Source of the DNA: DASRJW01 sp035649435 | Lineage (GTDB): Bacteria > Krumholzibacteriota > Krumholzibacteriia > G020349025 | Assembly (NCBI GenBank): GCA_035649435.1 | Contig: DASRJO010000063.1 | Location: 4,590-68,589 of the forward strand | Reading direction: 5' to 3' | DNA length: 64,000 nt | Notes under the pieces: generated by a model | Seen by the model: the letters and a program-made list of their open reading frames with translations, nothing else | The model's database searches: none | Told to the model about the DNA's origin: nothing | In this document: positions 1-10,296 of the stretch, in pieces | How positions within the stretch are numbered: position 1 is the first letter of the stretch | How the letters are laid out: each line of letters opens with the position of its first letter | Program-made: the position numbers and the translations under genes

Positions 1-242
1 TCCGCCGAGGTCACGACCGGAACGACTTCGAACTCGACCAGGTCTTCCCAGCGGGACATCCACTGTTCGAGCAGATGGCGGTCGTCGCATTCCATGATTT
101 GAAAGCAACGGCGAGTGTCGGTGCTCACCCAGCTGGCCACATAGTGCAGGCCATCGGGTGCGAGCCGGCCTTCGTCGCGAAAACGACGGTAGACGGGCAC
201 GGCGTCGCCGTCACGAAACGTTTCCACGACCATGTACAGCAT
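1..242 (-). CDS. DUF3303-family protein, 3' end cut by window
   Basis: Reading leftward from ATG at 242 gives an open frame of 80 codons that leaves the window without a stop. It begins MLYMVVETFRDGD, followed by a motif like VYRRFRDEGR and later FQIMECDD, the pattern I associate with small DUF3303 proteins of about 90-100 residues with no known biochemical role. It starts 22 bases after the sucA stop on the same strand, so it is probably the last gene of that transcript. An in-frame GTG at 254 is an alternative start, but family members usually begin with MLYMV. No signal peptide or membrane segment is visible. Family assignment is from memory of the motif. Confidence 0.6.
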   Translation of the reverse strand, partial: MLYMVVETFRDGDAVPVYRRFRDEGRLAPDGLHYVASWVSTDTRRCFQIMECDDRHLLEQWMSRWEDLVEFEVVPVVTSA

Positions 243-264
243 TCCGTGCTCCACGAACGAAGGA

Positions 265-2763
265 TCACGCGTCCAAGGGTGCGAAGGCGAGCTCGAACAA
301 TGTGTTCTGCTCGAGTTCGTGGGCTTTCGACGAGCCGGTGGCCGGGCTGGCGCTGGCCGAGCGCTTGACGCTGCGGAAGCGGGCTGGCGCCGCCAGGCGC
401 TCGAGAGCAGAGCGCACGAAGAAAAATGCACCCATGTTTGCCGGCTCCTCCTGGACCCACACCACCTCGCGGAGCAGCGTCACGCGTTGTAGTGCCGCAC
501 GCAGCTCGGTTTCGGGGAGTGGGTAGATCTGCTCCAGCGCCAAGATGGCGACGTCGTCGGCGCCGCGCTTGCGGCGCTCCGCGCGGAGCTCGTGCACGAC
601 CTTGCCGCTCGCCACCAGCACGCGCGTGGCGGATTCGAGGCCGTCATCGCCGAGGACGGTTTCGAAGCGACCTTCGGCGAGCAGCGCGCGCGGCGAACAG
701 GCCTGCGGCGCGCGCAGCAAGCTCTTCGGCGACAGGACGACGAGCGGCTTGCGCCAAGATCGCAGTGCTTGGCGGCGTAACATGTGGAAGTACTGCGCCG
801 CGGTCGTCGGCTGACACACTTGGATGTTGTCCTCGGCGGCGAGCTGCAAGTAGCGCTCGAGCCGGGCGCTCGAATGCTCGGGACCTTGGCCTTCGTAGCC
901 GTGAGGCAGCAGGATGACGATGCCCGACAAGAGATCCCACTTGTCTTCGGCGGCGCTCACGAATTGATCGAGGACGACCTGGGCGCCGTTGGCGAAGTCA
1001 CCGAACTGGGCTTCCCAGCACACGAGCGCGTCGGGATAGTCGCGGCTGAAGCCATACTGGAAGCCGAGCTCGGCGGCCTCGGAGAGCGACGAGTCGTAGA
1101 TGTCGAACCGTCCTTGCTGCGGGTGCAGATAGCGCAGCGGCGTGTACTCGGCACCGGTTTCATGGTCGAAGAGCACCGCGTGTCTGTGATTGAAAGTGCC
1201 GCGGCGGCTGTCCTGCCCGGTGTGCCGCACCAGCATGCCGTCCCAGAGCAAGCTGCCCCAGGCGAGCGCCTCGGCCGCGCCCCAGTCCACCGGACGCTCG
1301 CCGCGCATCATCTCGGCGCGCTGCTGCACCAGCTGCTTCACCTTCGGGTGCAAGGTGAAGTCGGGGGGCACGAGGCTCGCCGCGGCGGCGATTTCGTCCA
1401 TTCTGGAAGCTGCGACCGCGGTCGGCACTTCGAAGCTCGGGTCGTAGCGCCCGCCGTGGTACGCGTCCCAGTAACGCGGCAGCTGGCGCAACACGGGCTT
1501 CTTCTGCAGCGCGCGCGCCTTCTCTTGTTCGGCCTCCAGCTCGGAGACGATGTCGTGGCGCAGGGCGTCGAGCTCGGCCGCAGGTTTGCCAACCTGCGTG
1601 GCGTACGCTTCCCAGGCGCGCGGTCGCTCGGCGATACGCCGGTAGAGCAGCGGCTGTGTCACGGTGGGATCGTCGACCTCGCTGTGGCCGTAACGGCGAT
1701 AGCCGATCATGTCGAGGACGACATCGCTGTAGAACCGCACACGATATTCGAGCGCGATGCGCGCTGCGCGCACGACAGCCTCCGGGTCCTCCCCGTTCAC
1801 GTGCAGGATGGGAATGTCGAGGCGCTTGGCGACGTCGCTCGAGTAGCGCGTCGAGTGCAACGCCCCCGGCTCGGTGGTGAAGCCGATGAGGTTGTTGACG
1901 ATGACGTGCACCGTGCCGCCGACCCAGGTGCTGCACAATCCCGAAAGGTTGAGGGTCTCGGCGGCGATGCCCTGACCGGCGAAGGCGGCGTCGCCGTGCA
2001 CGGTGATGCACAGCACGCGCCGGTGACCTGTCGCCCCCAGGCGTTCCTGGCGCGCGCGCACTCTGCCCATGACCACGGGGTCGACGGCCTCGAGATGGCT
2101 CGGGTTCGACACCAAGTGCACGTGCATGGTGCGATCGTCCGAGCTCTGGTAGGTGCCGGTGGCTCCCAAGTGATACTTGACGTCACCGCCGCCGAGAACG
2201 CTGCGCGGGTCCACGTCCTGGAAGCCACCGAAGAGCGAAGCCGCCGGCACTCCCACGGTTTGATACATGAGCGTGAGCCGGCCGCGATGCGCCATGCCGA
2301 TGAGCGCCACCTCGAAGCCGCGGAGCGCGGCGCGATCGAGCACGGCGTCGAGCAGCGGCATGAGCGCGGCGGCGCCTTCGAGCGAATAGCGTTTGGTGCC
2401 GACGTAGCGCCGATGCAGGAAGCCTTCGAACAGCTCCGCCGTGGCCAGCAGACGCAGGATGCGCTCGCGATCCACCTTCGGTGCGGGTTCCTCCATGCGC
2501 GATGCGATCCACTGCCGCCGTTCGGGTTGCAGCAGATGCATGAACTCGACCCCGATCGAACCGCAGTAGCTGCGGCGCCAGGGCGCGGCCTCGGCCGCGG
2601 GCACTGCATCGAGCTCGTCCACGGGGAGCGGCCGCAGGCGGTCGAGCCCATCGAGCTGTGCTTGCAAGTGGCCGTAGCGACGAAAGAGATCGCCGACGAG
2701 ATCGGGGCGCGGCGCGCGGTCGAGCGCCGAAGGTGCCATGCGTTCGCTTTCGCTCGCTGTCAT
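265..2763 (-). CDS. sucA: 2-oxoglutarate dehydrogenase E1 component
   Basis: Thiamine-diphosphate-dependent E1 subunit that decarboxylates 2-oxoglutarate and passes succinyl to the lipoyl E2 in the TCA cycle. The 832-residue protein shows KRYSLEGAAALMPLLD near residue 125, HLVSNPSHLEAVDPV near 215, the cofactor motif GDAAFAGQG near 257 with the NN pair near 290, and the transketolase-type C-terminal half ending in a SASPATGS-type segment. It is about 100 residues shorter than typical E1o because the N-terminal E2-binding segment (usually a YxxYLxDPxSVDxSW-like stretch) is missing: the protein begins almost at the LFRRYGHL helix. No E2 or E3 gene is in the window. Its ATG overlaps the stop of a 20-codon ORF (ATGA), suggesting translational coupling. 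Confidence 0.93.
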   Translation of the reverse strand: MTASESERMAPSALDRAPRPDLVGDLFRRYGHLQAQLDGLDRLRPLPVDELDAVPAAEAAPWRRSYCGSIGVEFMHLLQPERRQWIASRMEEPAPKVDRERILRLLATAELFEGFLHRRYVGTKRYSLEGAAALMPLLDAVLDRAALRGFEVALIGMAHRGRLTLMYQTVGVPAASLFGGFQDVDPRSVLGGGDVKYHLGATGTYQSSDDRTMHVHLVSNPSHLEAVDPVVMGRVRARQERLGATGHRRVLCITVHGDAAFAGQGIAAETLNLSGLCSTWVGGTVHVIVNNLIGFTTEPGALHSTRYSSDVAKRLDIPILHVNGEDPEAVVRAARIALEYRVRFYSDVVLDMIGYRRYGHSEVDDPTVTQPLLYRRIAERPRAWEAYATQVGKPAAELDALRHDIVSELEAEQEKARALQKKPVLRQLPRYWDAYHGGRYDPSFEVPTAVAASRMDEIAAAASLVPPDFTLHPKVKQLVQQRAEMMRGERPVDWGAAEALAWGSLLWDGMLVRHTGQDSRRGTFNHRHAVLFDHETGAEYTPLRYLHPQQGRFDIYDSSLSEAAELGFQYGFSRDYPDALVCWEAQFGDFANGAQVVLDQFVSAAEDKWDLLSGIVILLPHGYEGQGPEHSSARLERYLQLAAEDNIQVCQPTTAAQYFHMLRRQALRSWRKPLVVLSPKSLLRAPQACSPRALLAEGRFETVLGDDGLESATRVLVASGKVVHELRAERRKRGADDVAILALEQIYPLPETELRAALQRVTLLREVVWVQEEPANMGAFFFVRSALERLAAPARFRSVKRSASASPATGSSKAHELEQNTLFELAFAPLDA

Positions 2764-2822
2764 GCGCCCTCTGCTGTCGTTTCCAAGTTCAGTGTGTCGA
2801 CGGGGACGCGAATGAGCGGCAT
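2760..2822 (-). CDS. 20-codon ORF coupling algH to sucA
   Basis: A short ORF (MPLIRVPVDTLNLETTAEGA) fills exactly the gap between the AlgH/YqgE gene and sucA. Its ATG shares a base with the AlgH stop (TGATG at 2824-2820) and its TGA overlaps the sucA start (ATGA at 2763-2760). Four-to-five-base overlaps at both ends are the usual signature of translational coupling in compact operons. It may encode a small peptide, or its translation may simply carry ribosomes to sucA. There is no strong Shine-Dalgarno in front of it. No function can be assigned and chance is a real alternative. Confidence 0.4.
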   Translation of the reverse strand: MPLIRVPVDTLNLETTAEGA

Positions 2823-3415
2823 CAATTCACCCGTGGGTCGAGCGGCATCGTGGTCAGGTGCGCATAGCGCGGACCCAGCTCGATCAAGGATTCCGACCAC
2901 ACGGACTCCGGGTCGACGTCGAAGACGAGGCGCGCCGTGCCGGGTCGGACGATCCAGCTGTGCTCTTCCATCTCCGCCTCCAGCTGTCCGGAGCCCCACC
3001 CCGCGTAGCCGGAGAAGACGCGCACCTGCGACGAGGCATTCGGTGCCGATTCCAGGATCTGCATCAAGACGTCGCTGTCGCTCCCGAGTGCCATGCCGTC
3101 GGCGATCTCCTCGCCATCGGGGGCGTCGAAGCGGTGGCGATGCAGCACCAGGACGACGTGCTGCTGCACCGGTCCGCCCCAGAAGAGCGGTTGCGTCGCG
3201 CTCTCGGGCACGCCGGAGATGGCGTCGGACACGCTGTGCTCCGTCGGGCGATTGACCACCAGGCCGAGCGAGCCGTGCTCCCCGTGCTCGCACAGGAGAA
3301 CGACGGTGCGGGCGAAATTGGGGTCGCGCAAGGTCGGGCTCGCGATCAAGAAGCACCCTCCGCGGAGACGCATTCCCCCTCCAAACCGGCGCGCGGCGTT
3401 CCACTGCTGGATCAT
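2822..3415 (-). CDS. AlgH/YqgE family protein (UPF0301)
   Basis: A 197-residue cytosolic protein of the YqgE/AlgH family. The diagnostic opening is present: LRGGCFLIASPTL near residue 15, DPNFARTVVLLCEH near 30 and GLVVNRPTEHSV near 52, followed later by VFSGYAGWGSGQLEAEM, the other conserved block. The family has a known fold but no settled biochemical function; in pseudomonads AlgH was linked to alginate regulation. Length is normal. It lies upstream of the 20-codon ORF and sucA with overlapping stops and starts, so these three are probably co-translated. There is a 90-base gap to the regulator gene upstream, without a convincing promoter. Confidence 0.9.
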   Translation of the reverse strand: MIQQWNAARRFGGGMRLRGGCFLIASPTLRDPNFARTVVLLCEHGEHGSLGLVVNRPTEHSVSDAISGVPESATQPLFWGGPVQQHVVLVLHRHRFDAPDGEEIADGMALGSDSDVLMQILESAPNASSQVRVFSGYAGWGSGQLEAEMEEHSWIVRPGTARLVFDVDPESVWSESLIELGPRYAHLTTMPLDPRVN

Positions 3416-3505
3416 GCCGGAACCCAGGCGGATTGGGAAGAGCCGGCGAGCGCAAGTCGCACGCGGCGATTCCCGCGCGAGGCGAGCGGACGAAATCGAG
3501 GGTGC

Positions 3506-5809
<2,304 letters not shown>

Positions 5810-5881
5810 CGCTGCGATCAGCCCCCCTGCTGCACAGCTGTGGCGAGCGTTGCGTCGCTCGTTCGACTTGTACGGCCGCGA

Positions 5882-6241
5882 TTACGGTGCGATGACGAAG
5901 AGCCGTCGCAACATCTCGAGGCCTCTGACGAAGAGTCTCCGCACTGTACTGGCGTTCGAGGCGCGGACTGCCGTGGCAGATCCAGACGTCTGCATGTCCG
6001 GCTCGCTGACCTGGACGGTCGTCCGGCGTGTGGGTGGCGGTGCGATCGTAGGCTGATCGTCGTCACCCTGTCGCGGAACCCCGACCTCGCCGCTCCCGTA
6101 ACCCGGGATTTCGACGAACTGGTCGCGGATCGCGTGTGCCACGCGTGGAGTCGTGCATGTTGCGATGACGATGGTGAACAGGACCGTGAGCATGGATACG
6201 GATTTGAACGACAAACCGCGGAAACGCATCATTTGAATCAT
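5882..6241 (-). CDS. small exported protein of unknown function
   Basis: I do not recognise this 119-residue protein. From ATG 6241 it reads MIQMMRFRGLSFKSVSMLTV, then a hydrophobic stretch and an AHA cleavage-like site, a classic Sec signal peptide of about 37 residues. The mature part is short, with a Pro/Thr-rich linker (IAPPPTRR) and a basic hydrophobic tail ending LFVIAP. ATG 6241 is preferred over the upstream ATG at 6319 because GAGGG stands at the right distance. A good promoter (6339-6368) lies upstream. It precedes the TPR/sigma-54 activator on the same strand, so it could be cotranscribed with it, but a functional link is only a guess. Confidence 0.6.
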   Translation of the reverse strand: MIQMMRFRGLSFKSVSMLTVLFTIVIATCTTPRVAHAIRDQFVEIPGYGSGEVGVPRQGDDDQPTIAPPPTRRTTVQVSEPDMQTSGSATAVRASNASTVRRLFVRGLEMLRRLFVIAP

Positions 6242-6338
6242 CGATTCCCTCGGTCTGGTTGGACTCGGGGATGTCGTGTCGAAAACTCTCGTCGCCACGG
6301 GTCTCGAACCCTGGATCATCAGAGAACGTGCGAGTGAA

Positions 6339-6368
6339 AGAATAGACCTCGTGCGACGGAATCGTCAA
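6339..6368 (-). promoter_or_regulatory. sigma-70-type promoter of the small exported gene
   Basis: On the minus strand TTGACG (6368-6363) and TATTCT (6344-6339) are separated by 18 bases. A start near 6332 would give a leader of about 90 bases to ATG 6241. Confidence 0.6.
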
Positions 6369-7178
6369 GCCCGGGCCCGACTCAACCCCATGGCAACCCG
6401 CTTCCGCCTCGGAGTGAATCGAATTGAAACGCCGACAAGAGGGTGTGTCGATTCCGTTGACACTTTCGCGACTGACGTTCCCTTGCAGCAGAAACGCACT
6501 TTCGCCGGAGAGTGCGGAGCGTTCTTGCACGGGCGCGCCGTGGGGGGCGGCGCCAGCAACCATGGCGGATCCGGGAGCCTGGGTGCCGTGGAGGCCACGT
6601 TTTTCGACTCGGGTTCATGGGGCGGCACCGGAGCGTTCTTGCTCCTCCTGGCCGGTCCATCCGAGGAGCAGAAATCGCGCAGGCTCAAATCGATCAACGT
6701 GTTGTGCCGTTTGAACCGAATCCGGTATGCCGCCTGCATTGAATTTGGATCGTGGATGCGACGACAGACGTTCGCGATCGGCCCGAGCTCGACCCCCCTT
6801 GAGCACGGACCGGACGTGAAAGCGATCGTCGATCCAGGAGCGCCGGGGCGCAGATGGACTTCCCGCGATCAGTCAACGACCCCGACGCTCCCTTTCGTCT
6901 TGCGACATCGCGTCGACAGGGTGCGCGCCCCGCAGGAACGCACCCTTTGGCTCCGCCGTTGGGTTTAGGGTCGTCGTGCCGCCGACGGGGTGAAAACCCT
7001 AGGATCGAGGGGGCTGGCGGAAGATGGCCATGTTTCGAGGCCGCACCCTTCGACGCGATAATGCCTCTGGATCGTTTCTCCCTTTCCATGACGCCTGAGG
7101 TGGTTCCTTGCGGAACCACCTCCTGCGACTGTGGCGCCCGCGTGTTCGCCGACCTTGGTCTCGATGCGCCACCCAACC
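6369..7178. other. 810-base region with no convincing gene
   Basis: Neither strand shows an ORF with family resemblance or good translation signals. The stretch holds a 13-base direct repeat (GGAGCGTTCTTGC at 6516-6528 and 6630-6642), an 8-base inverted repeat AGGGTGCG/CGCACCCT near 6919-6947, a nested stem-loop near 6965-7002 (outer TAGGGT/ACCCTA, inner CGTCG/CGACG), and the strong hairpin at 7097-7122. It lies downstream of the minus-strand membrane-protein gene and upstream of the small exported-protein promoter. An unannotated structured RNA or a long 3' region is possible. Confidence 0.4.
7097..7122 (-). terminator. 11-bp perfect hairpin after the PuuD-like gene
   Basis: GAGGTGGTTCC and its exact complement flank a four-base loop. 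It lies 57 bases past the stop of the gene at 7179-7952. There is no T-tract on either strand, so it may be a Rho-type end, an mRNA-stabilising hairpin or a protein-binding palindrome rather than an intrinsic terminator. Confidence 0.4.
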
Positions 7179-7952
7179 TCAGAAGCCTTTGATCTTGGGA
7201 GCATGTCGCAGCAGCATCGACGTGACCCACCAACCGAGCAGGACTGCGGCGAGCAAAACCATCCAGGCATAATCTCCCGTGCTCGCCCACGTCGTGTGTC
7301 CATTCACCATCGTCCACACCAGCGGCACGGACATGTAGGTGTTCTGGCGCGACCTCGAGCCGGCGAGTGCCACCCATGCAGGGTCGGGTGCCTGGCCGTC
7401 CTTGATGGCGCGGATGATCTTGCGCTGCGAAGGCCAGATACGGAACCAAACGTTGTAGGCCATCGTCGAACCGAACATCGTGCCGGTGTGAATCACCATG
7501 CCGCGGTAGCCGAAGCCCGCCCAATGATCGAACAGATAGACGATGAGAGCCAGGAGCAAGAAACAGGCGGCGTAGGCAGCCTTCAAATTCGACTTGCCGA
7601 GCGATCGCATCACACGGTCGTAGATGAGTGGGCCGAGAAACGTGAGTGCCACCATGGCGAATGCACCGGGGCCCCATTTCACCGTCGGGTCTTCCCACAC
7701 CACACCGGAATGGTAGAACACCAGTGCCAGCAACAAGACGCCGGTGGCCCACGTCCACACCGCGCCATGCCGGAACCAGTACAGCGCGCGCGGCATCAGC
7801 TCGGGCACGACCTTCTTCTTGGCGTCCGCATCCAAGGTGGCGGCGAAACCAGCGTTGACGAAGTTGAAGAAGTAGAGCAAGCCGATCCAGAGGATGCCCG
7901 CGACAACGTGCATCCAGCGGAAGAGCGATTCCAGAACCGGCAGGACTTGCAT
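7179..7952 (-). CDS. PuuD-like (urate hydroxylase N-terminal-type) membrane protein
   Basis: A 257-residue integral membrane protein with about seven hydrophobic helices. LFRWMHVVAGILWIGLLYFF near the N-terminus, with conserved histidine and tryptophan, and the later FGYRGMVIHTG and NVWFRIWPSQRKII segments resemble the membrane domain of PuuD-type urate hydroxylases (PF06181). The C-terminal cytochrome c domain found in true PuuD is absent and there is no purine gene nearby, so a role in urate oxidation is doubtful; a heme-binding membrane oxidoreductase subunit is as likely. ATG 7952 is chosen because AAGGAG precedes it by eight bases. A TTGACA at 8109-8104 may be its -35 element, but no clear -10 follows. 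Confidence 0.75.
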   Translation of the reverse strand: MQVLPVLESLFRWMHVVAGILWIGLLYFFNFVNAGFAATLDADAKKKVVPELMPRALYWFRHGAVWTWATGVLLLALVFYHSGVVWEDPTVKWGPGAFAMVALTFLGPLIYDRVMRSLGKSNLKAAYAACFLLLALIVYLFDHWAGFGYRGMVIHTGTMFGSTMAYNVWFRIWPSQRKIIRAIKDGQAPDPAWVALAGSRSRQNTYMSVPLVWTMVNGHTTWASTGDYAWMVLLAAVLLGWWVTSMLLRHAPKIKGF

Positions 7953-8206
7953 CACGTTTCTCCTTCTCGGCAGTGGGGCGCGGCAGCGCGCACAGCGGGG
8001 CCCCGGTTTCGCGCGCTCGACGTCGAGGTGAGAGGCAACGTTGGGTCGGGCAGCGGCTGCGGCGGCCACCGCAGCCGTTTACCTTCGTCGTCCGCAGTCC
8101 GAGTGTCAACCCCGAGGCCGGGAGCGTCTGGATCGGCGAGTCGTGCGGCAGCCTGTGCTATGGTGAACGCGGCGGCCGCCTCACGCGATACAGGAATCCA
8201 ACTCTC

Positions 8207-9877
8207 ATGCCTGGACGACCCCAACCTGCCAAGACCGCGCCCGTGCGCGTGCGTTTCGCTCCGAGCCCGACGGGACATCTGCACGTCGGCGGTGCGCGCA
8301 CGGCGCTGTTCAATTGGCTCTTCGCACGCAAGCACGGCGGCACTTTCATCCTGCGTATCGAAGACACCGATGCGCAGCGCTCGAGCGACGAATCCATTCG
8401 CGGCATCCTCGAGGCCATGCAGTGGCTGGGCCTGGATTGGGACGAAGGCCCCGGCGTGGGCGGTGACTTCGGCCCCTATCAGCAGACGTCGCGCAATGTG
8501 CTCTACCGCGCCGAAGCCGAACGCTTGCAGCGCGAAGGCCATGCCTATCGCTGTTTCTGCACGCACGAGGAACTGGCCGCCATGCGTGCCGAGGCCGCGA
8601 GCCGCGGCGCGGCGCAACGCTACGATGGGCGCTGCCGCGGCCTCGAAGCGCAGGAAAGCGAACGTCGCGCCACCGCCGGCGTCCCGAGCGTGGTGCGCTT
8701 GGCGTTGCCGCCGAGCGGCCAAGCGCGCTGGCTGGATCTCACGCGCGGCGAGCTCGCCTTCGACCTGGCGGAGCTCGACGATTTGGTTCTCCTCAAATCC
8801 GACGGTCAGCCGACGTACAATTTCGCGGTCGTCGTCGACGACGCGAAGATGCGCATCAGCCACGTCATTCGCGGCGACGATCACATCTCGAACACGCCGA
8901 AGCAGCTCATGATCTTCGACGCTCTCGGGTTCGCGAGGCCGGAGTTCGCACATTTGCCGATGATCATCGGCGCCGACAAGACGCGACTTTCCAAGCGTCA
9001 CGGCGCCACATCAGTCACGGCGTTCCGGGACGAAGGCATTCTGGCGCCCGCCATGGTGAACTACCTGGCGCTGCTCGGCTGGTCGGCGGGAGACGATCGC
9101 GAGGTCATGAGGGCGCAGGAACTGGTGTCGTATTTCGGGCTCGACAAGGTGAGTCGCAACCCCGCGGTTTTCGACGTCACCAAGCTGCAGTGGATGAACC
9201 ACGAGCATTTCGCCCGGCTCGACTTCGGCGACAAGATTCGCGCGCTGCTGCCGTGCATGCGTCGGCACGGTTTGTGGCCGCCGAGCTTTCGTGCCGAGCT
9301 GGTTCCCGCCCCGCACTTGCGCGTCGTGAGCGGCAGCCCGGCGGAGAAGGTGGCAGCATCCATCCAGCCGGTGAGCGAGGAGGAATGGCGCCGCGAGGAG
9401 CCGACCTTGGTGGACGAGCTGCCGCGATTGCGCCTGATTCTCGACACGCTCGGCAACCGTTTCGGCGGACCGCACGATGTCGGCTTGTTGACGTGTTTCT
9501 ATTCCGATGCCTTCGCTTACGACCCGGATTCGGTCGCGAAGCATCTGCACGGTGATGCGGTGCCGGAGCGACTGCAGGCGCTCGCGACAGAGCTCGAAGC
9601 GGTGAAGCCGTTCATCCCCGAAGCGATCGAGACGGCCTTGCGCGGCTTGGCGGCGCGTCTCGGCATCAAGGCCGGGGATCTCATCCATCCGGCCCGCGTG
9701 GCGCTCACCGGACAAGCGGTGAGCCCCGGGATCTTCGAGGTCTTTCATCTGCTGGGACGCGCCAAAGCAGTGGAGCGCTTGCGCCGAGGTGCGGCGATCG
9801 CCATCCACGACCGCGCGCTGCCGCCTGGACCTTCTCCCACGGGGAGCGAAACGGCGCGGCCGGGCGACCGCACTTGA
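8207..9877 (+). CDS. gltX: glutamyl-tRNA synthetase
   Basis: Class I aminoacyl-tRNA synthetase charging tRNA-Glu (and possibly tRNA-Gln). The HIGH-type motif is SPTGHLHVG at residues 20-28, and the KMSKS loop appears as KTRLSKR at 258-264. The anticodon-binding domain fills the C-terminal half. At 556 residues it is longer than the usual 470-500; the extra length is mostly a segment after residue 355 (rich in Pro, Glu and Arg) and a short C-terminal extension. ATG 8207 is the first start fitting the family; only a weak AGGAA lies upstream. Directly downstream are tRNA-Gln and tRNA-Glu, a fitting neighbourhood. No amidotransferase (gatCAB) genes are in the window. Confidence 0.96.
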   Translation: MPGRPQPAKTAPVRVRFAPSPTGHLHVGGARTALFNWLFARKHGGTFILRIEDTDAQRSSDESIRGILEAMQWLGLDWDEGPGVGGDFGPYQQTSRNVLYRAEAERLQREGHAYRCFCTHEELAAMRAEAASRGAAQRYDGRCRGLEAQESERRATAGVPSVVRLALPPSGQARWLDLTRGELAFDLAELDDLVLLKSDGQPTYNFAVVVDDAKMRISHVIRGDDHISNTPKQLMIFDALGFARPEFAHLPMIIGADKTRLSKRHGATSVTAFRDEGILAPAMVNYLALLGWSAGDDREVMRAQELVSYFGLDKVSRNPAVFDVTKLQWMNHEHFARLDFGDKIRALLPCMRRHGLWPPSFRAELVPAPHLRVVSGSPAEKVAASIQPVSEEEWRREEPTLVDELPRLRLILDTLGNRFGGPHDVGLLTCFYSDAFAYDPDSVAKHLHGDAVPERLQALATELEAVKPFIPEAIETALRGLAARLGIKAGDLIHPARVALTGQAVSPGIFEVFHLLGRAKAVERLRRGAAIAIHDRALPPGPSPTGSETARPGDRT

Positions 9878-9902
9878 AGGCCCGCGGTGTGTTTGCTAGG
9901 TT
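9874..9902 (+). promoter_or_regulatory. putative promoter of tRNA-Gln
   Basis: TTGAAG (9874-9879) and TAGGTT (9897-9902) are separated by 17 bases. The expected start lies about 15 bases before the tRNA. It overlaps the 3' end of gltX. Confidence 0.5.
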
Positions 9903-9925
9903 ACCCTTCCCCTTTGGCGCGTTGT

Positions 9926-9999
9926 TGGCCGGTCGTCCAACGGCAGGACAGCAGACTCTGGATCTGTTTATGGGGGTTCGAGTCCTCCCCGGCCAACCA
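9926..9999 (+). tRNA. tRNA-Gln (anticodon CTG)
   Basis: The acceptor stem TGGCCGG pairs with CCGGCCA, followed by discriminator A and an encoded CCA. The anticodon loop is CTCTGGA between the stem halves GCAGA and TCTGT, giving anticodon CTG. The T arm is GGGGG-TTCGAGT-CCTCC. D arm and loop are normal. Length 74 with CCA. Confidence 0.95.
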
Positions 10000-10066
10000 G
10001 CCGCCTCCAGCACGAATGCCGTTCCTGGAGGCGATCATCGACGGATTGGCCGCAGCGCGCGCAGGG

Positions 10067-10094
10067 TTGACGCTCGTTTCGCGAGCGTGATACA
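10067..10094 (+). promoter_or_regulatory. putative promoter of tRNA-Glu
   Basis: TTGACG at 10067-10072 is followed after 16 bases by GATACA (10089-10094). The spacer contains the inverted repeat CGCTCG/CGAGCG. The start would fall about 28 bases before the tRNA. Confidence 0.45.
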
Positions 10095-10128
10095 GAACCG
10101 GCACGGGGCGGGTCCCGCTCCGCCAGGT

Positions 10129-10204
10129 GGCCCCATCGTCTAGTGGCCTAGGACGGATGGTTCTCAGCCATCAAACCGGGGTTCGATTCCCCGTGGGGCT
10201 GCCA
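10129..10204 (+). tRNA. tRNA-Glu (anticodon CTC)
   Basis: The acceptor GGCCCCA pairs with TGGGGCT (first pair G-U), then discriminator G and encoded CCA. The anticodon stem-loop GATGG-TTCTCAG-CCATC gives anticodon CTC. The T loop TTCGATT sits between CGGGG and CCCCG. Length 76 with CCA. Confidence 0.95.
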
Positions 10205-10215
10205 CCCTCGACGAG

Positions 10216-10245
10216 AGGCCCGCTGGTCCGACCGGCGGGCCTTTC
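10216..10245 (+). terminator. intrinsic terminator after tRNA-Glu
   Basis: A 13-base stem (AGGCCCGCTGGTC against GACCGGCGGGCCT, one G-U pair) ends in TTT. It lies 11 bases after the tRNA. Confidence 0.75.
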
Positions 10246-10296
10246 CGATTTCGGGGCGGGAACGCACTCTCGGGTGACGATCATCCCCGGAGACAC

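Noticed and set aside
784..3255. Long plus-strand ORF opposite sucA
   Set aside because: It is a mirror of a real high-GC gene in the antisense frame, with no domain or start signal.
6276..6968. 230-codon plus-strand ORF in the non-coding stretch
   Set aside because: No ribosome site, no domain, and it overlaps the promoter and start of the small exported gene.
9705..10013. ORF across tRNA-Gln
   Set aside because: The tRNA is unambiguous and the ORF has the typical peptide of translated tRNA sequence.
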